From assembly GCF_049587675.1 (NCBI RefSeq), contig NZ_JBAVEJ010000103.1, forward strand, positions 1 to 7,406: a stretch of 7,406 nucleotides of DNA. Direction: 5' to 3'. The first letter of the stretch is position 1. Each line of letters begins with the position of its first letter. Shown here in pieces: positions 5,957 through 7,406 of the stretch. This DNA comes from Sulfuricaulis sp049587675 (lineage in GTDB: Bacteria; Pseudomonadota; Gammaproteobacteria; Acidiferrobacterales; Sulfurifustaceae). The notes below the pieces were generated by a model that saw only the letters and a list, made by a program, of their open reading frames with translations, had not been told where the DNA came from and searched no databases. Made by a program: the position numbers and the translations under genes.

Positions 5957-6685
5957 ATGCAAGATATGAACCAGAGTGTTGACACGATCGCAAGCAATTT
6001 ATTTCGCGTGAAGCAATCCATCGCCAAGGTCGCGAGCGTCGCGAAAAGAAATCCGGACGAGATTCGCCTGATCGCGGTTACAAAAACCCATTCGCATGAA
6101 GCAGTTGCCGCCGCTATCGAAGCCGGTCATAAGGATTTCGGTGAAAGTACAACACAAGAAGCGTTGGCAAAAATTTCACATCTTGCAAATCCGTCCATAA
6201 CCTGGCATTTCATCGGTCACCTGCAAACCAACAAGGCGAAATTCATTCCGGGAAATTTTTCCTGGCTGCATTCGCTCGACAATCTTGATCTCGCGCGTAA
6301 ACTTTCCCGACGCGCGCAGGAACTATCAGCAAACATTAATATACTGATCGAGGTCAACATCACGCGCGATCCCAAAAAACACGGCATCGCACCTGACGTG
6401 CTGGCTGATTTCGTTGAACAATTCCTGAAGGAAAACCTCTCCGCCCTTTCCCTGCGCGGCCTCATGACCATCGGCCCGCACGTCGTCCCGGAAAAGGAGA
6501 TCCGCGGATGTTTTGCCAGGCTGCGCGAACTGCGCGACGCGTGCCGCACGCGCTACGCCCTGCCTGGCTTCACCGAACTGTCCATGGGCATGAGCGGGGA
6601 CTACGTGGAGGCGATCAAGGAAGGCGCGACGATGCTGCGGGTGGGGACGGCGATCTTCGGAGATAGGGATTATTCTAAGAAATAG
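5957..6685 (+). CDS. yggS: YggS/PLPBP-family pyridoxal-phosphate homeostasis protein
   Basis: YggS is a cytoplasmic single-domain TIM-barrel protein that binds pyridoxal 5'-phosphate without known enzyme activity and buffers the free cofactor. The 242-residue length is normal. The PLP-binding lysine is K43 in LIAVTKT. Other family blocks are WHFIGHLQTNKAKFI (83-97), SLDNLDLARKL (106-116), ILIEVNI (129-135), SLRGLMTIGP (165-174), SMGMSGDY (209-216) and MLRVGTAIFG (226-235), which holds the phosphate-binding end of the barrel. The usual GENYVQE block reads GESTTQE here (63-69). ATG 5957 or ATG 5966 (residue 4) could start the protein, and neither has a good ribosome site. The first half of the gene is clearly poorer in GC (about 42-55 percent per 60-base line) than the second half (about 62-68 percent). 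The gene is divergent from dciA. It lacks the proC or pilT partners often seen beside yggS. Confidence 0.93.
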   Translation: MQDMNQSVDTIASNLFRVKQSIAKVASVAKRNPDEIRLIAVTKTHSHEAVAAAIEAGHKDFGESTTQEALAKISHLANPSITWHFIGHLQTNKAKFIPGNFSWLHSLDNLDLARKLSRRAQELSANINILIEVNITRDPKKHGIAPDVLADFVEQFLKENLSALSLRGLMTIGPHVVPEKEIRGCFARLRELRDACRTRYALPGFTELSMGMSGDYVEAIKEGATMLRVGTAIFGDRDYSKK

Positions 6686-6796
6686 CCGTATTCCTGTTAC
6701 TGTGGCTTGTCGGAAAAACGGTTGCTCTTTACTGGGTTCTTGTTTCAACCGGTACGTATACAACCCGAGCGGAATTTTCCGGTGATTCAAGCCGTC

Positions 6797-6832
6797 ATGA
6801 GTAATTCAACAAATAAGGAGGATGTAACGTAA
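6797..6832 (+). other. Possible 11-codon leader ORF overlapping the cytochrome c' start
   Basis: ATG 6797 opens a frame encoding MSNSTNKEDVT, and its TAA stop overlaps the ATG of the cytochrome gene as TAATG. The Shine-Dalgarno sequence of the downstream gene lies inside it. Such an overlap could allow reinitiation, but there is no clear ribosome site before ATG 6797 and a frame this short may be chance. Confidence 0.2.
6815..6821 (+). promoter_or_regulatory. Strong Shine-Dalgarno sequence of the cytochrome c' gene
   Basis: AAGGAGG is nearly the full anti-16S complement and lies ten bases before ATG 6832. It is the strongest ribosome site in the window and fixes this start, because the nearer ATG 6822 is followed at once by a TAA stop. 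The 146-bp gap behind it (6686-6831) shows no convincing promoter; TATACA at 6757-6762 lacks a -35 partner at normal spacing. No clear terminator for yggS is visible either. Confidence 0.7.
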
Positions 6833-7293
6833 TGAAGCGAGTCAAAATACGCCGTCTGTCGGCCATGGGTTCCGTACTGGTGATGCTGGTCCCGCTGGCG
6901 CTGCACGCCGCGGAACCGGAAGACATCATCAAATATCGCCAGAACATGATGAAAGCCATCGGCGGGCACACCGGCGCGGCCGGGGCAATCATTCAAGGCA
7001 AAGTGGATTACAAGAACCAGCTCGCCGATCATGCCCGCGCCCTGCAGGCGTTGACCAGCGACATCCCGGCGCTGTTCCCGAAGGATTCCGATTTCGGCGA
7101 TACCAAAGCCAAAGACGACGTGTGGTCGAAACGCGCGGAATTCGAGAAGACCGCCAAGGATGCCAAGGCCAGAGTCGCGGCGTTTGCCAAGGCGGTCCAG
7201 GGCGGAAATCAGCAAGCCATCGTCGCGAGCTACAAGGAAATGGGCGAAGGCTGCAAGGGCTGCCACAAAGATTTCCGCAAGAAAGACGACTAA
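6832..7293 (+). CDS. Cytochrome c' (class II c-type cytochrome), periplasmic
   Basis: This 153-residue precursor is a class II cytochrome c, a four-helix-bundle haem protein of the periplasm. Family members bind nitric oxide and are linked to NO tolerance, though electron-transfer roles also occur. Residues 1-27 form a Sec signal peptide (basic start, hydrophobic 12-24, cleavage near AHAA). The mature part begins with the family's first helix, with YRQNMMKAIGGH at about 35-46, and has the conserved DVW around residue 97 and F104. The single haem site is CKGCH at 141-145 near the C-terminus, exactly where class II cytochromes carry it, with H145 as axial ligand. The mature length of about 126 residues is usual. 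The gene has its own strong ribosome site and is followed by a long hairpin, so it is probably transcribed alone. Cytochrome c-556-type relatives share this fold; telling them apart needs the sixth-ligand residue checked by alignment. Confidence 0.93.
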   Translation: MKRVKIRRLSAMGSVLVMLVPLALHAAEPEDIIKYRQNMMKAIGGHTGAAGAIIQGKVDYKNQLADHARALQALTSDIPALFPKDSDFGDTKAKDDVWSKRAEFEKTAKDAKARVAAFAKAVQGGNQQAIVASYKEMGEGCKGCHKDFRKKDD

Positions 7294-7318
7294 CAGACAG
7301 TTGAAAAAATCCCGAAAA

Positions 7319-7362
7319 GCCTTTCCGTTCGTGCTGAGCCTGTCGAAGCACGAACGGAAGGC
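7319..7362. repeat. Long hairpin-forming inverted repeat after cytochrome c' (REP-like, possible terminator)
   Basis: Arm GCCTTTCCGTTCGTGCT (7319-7335) pairs with AGCACGAACGGAAGGC (7347-7362), 16 base pairs with one bulged T, around an 11-base loop GAGCCTGTCGA. The arms can extend weakly outward through TGAAAA (near 7302) and TTTTCA (near 7368-7373). The TGAGCCTGTCGAA centre resembles a palindromic repeat I recall as dispersed in many proteobacterial intergenic regions. It lies 26 bases past the cytochrome stop and could end or stabilise that transcript, but the following ATTGATTTT is a poor U-tract. The remaining bases to 7406 show nothing else. Confidence 0.75.
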
Positions 7363-7406
7363 ATTGATTTTCAGGGTTCGCCGTTCGCACTTCGACCGCG
7401 GACTGG

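Noticed and set aside
1..7406. Search for CRISPR array, tRNA, rRNA, insertion sequence, toxin-antitoxin or defence genes
   Set aside because: No regularly spaced repeats, RNA-gene signatures, transposase motifs or defence-type proteins were seen; all sizeable genes belong to known housekeeping or accessory families.

Overview
The window looks like ordinary chromosomal DNA from a GC-rich gammaproteobacterium or close relative. The reasons are the comEC / DUF2062 / lolC-lolD neighbourhood, a LolC-type transporter that serves an outer membrane, a DciA-type helicase-loader gene and a periplasmic cytochrome c'. Genus-level assignment is not possible by eye. A sulfur-oxidising or denitrifying relative would fit the cytochrome c', but that is inference.

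Layout. Positions 1-1426 (minus) hold the N-terminal part of comEC, cut by the window edge. Its start is non-canonical, so ATG-based gene finding misses it. A DUF2062 membrane-protein gene (1475-2002, plus) runs divergently from it, with overlapping candidate promoters in the 48-bp gap. The lolC-lolD operon (minus, 4110 to 2048) converges on the DUF2062 gene; its two genes overlap by four bases (ATGA). Upstream on the same strand lies a second probable operon, dciA (5848-5375) followed 14 bp later by a CapA-family lipoprotein gene (5360-4200). An AT-rich 108-bp divergent region (5849-5956) with an imperfect inverted repeat separates dciA from yggS (5957-6685, plus). Next comes a cytochrome c' gene (6832-7293, plus) with a strong ribosome binding site, followed by a long hairpin-forming repeat (7319-7362).

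How the genes relate. LolC and LolD form the inner-membrane ABC transporter that hands lipoproteins to the periplasmic carrier LolA. The neighbouring CapA-like protein carries a lipobox, with Ala rather than Asp after the cysteine, so it is a plausible client. ComEC (DNA uptake), DciA (replicative helicase loading), YggS (pyridoxal-phosphate homeostasis) and cytochrome c' (periplasmic haem protein, NO-related) are functionally independent housekeeping or accessory genes.

I did not find a new defence system, mobile element or CRISPR array. The best leads are the lysine/glutamate-rich N-terminal extension of LolD, the non-canonical start of comEC, several genes with little or no leader, a small ORF whose stop overlaps the cytochrome c' start, the composition shift inside yggS, and the terminal palindrome.
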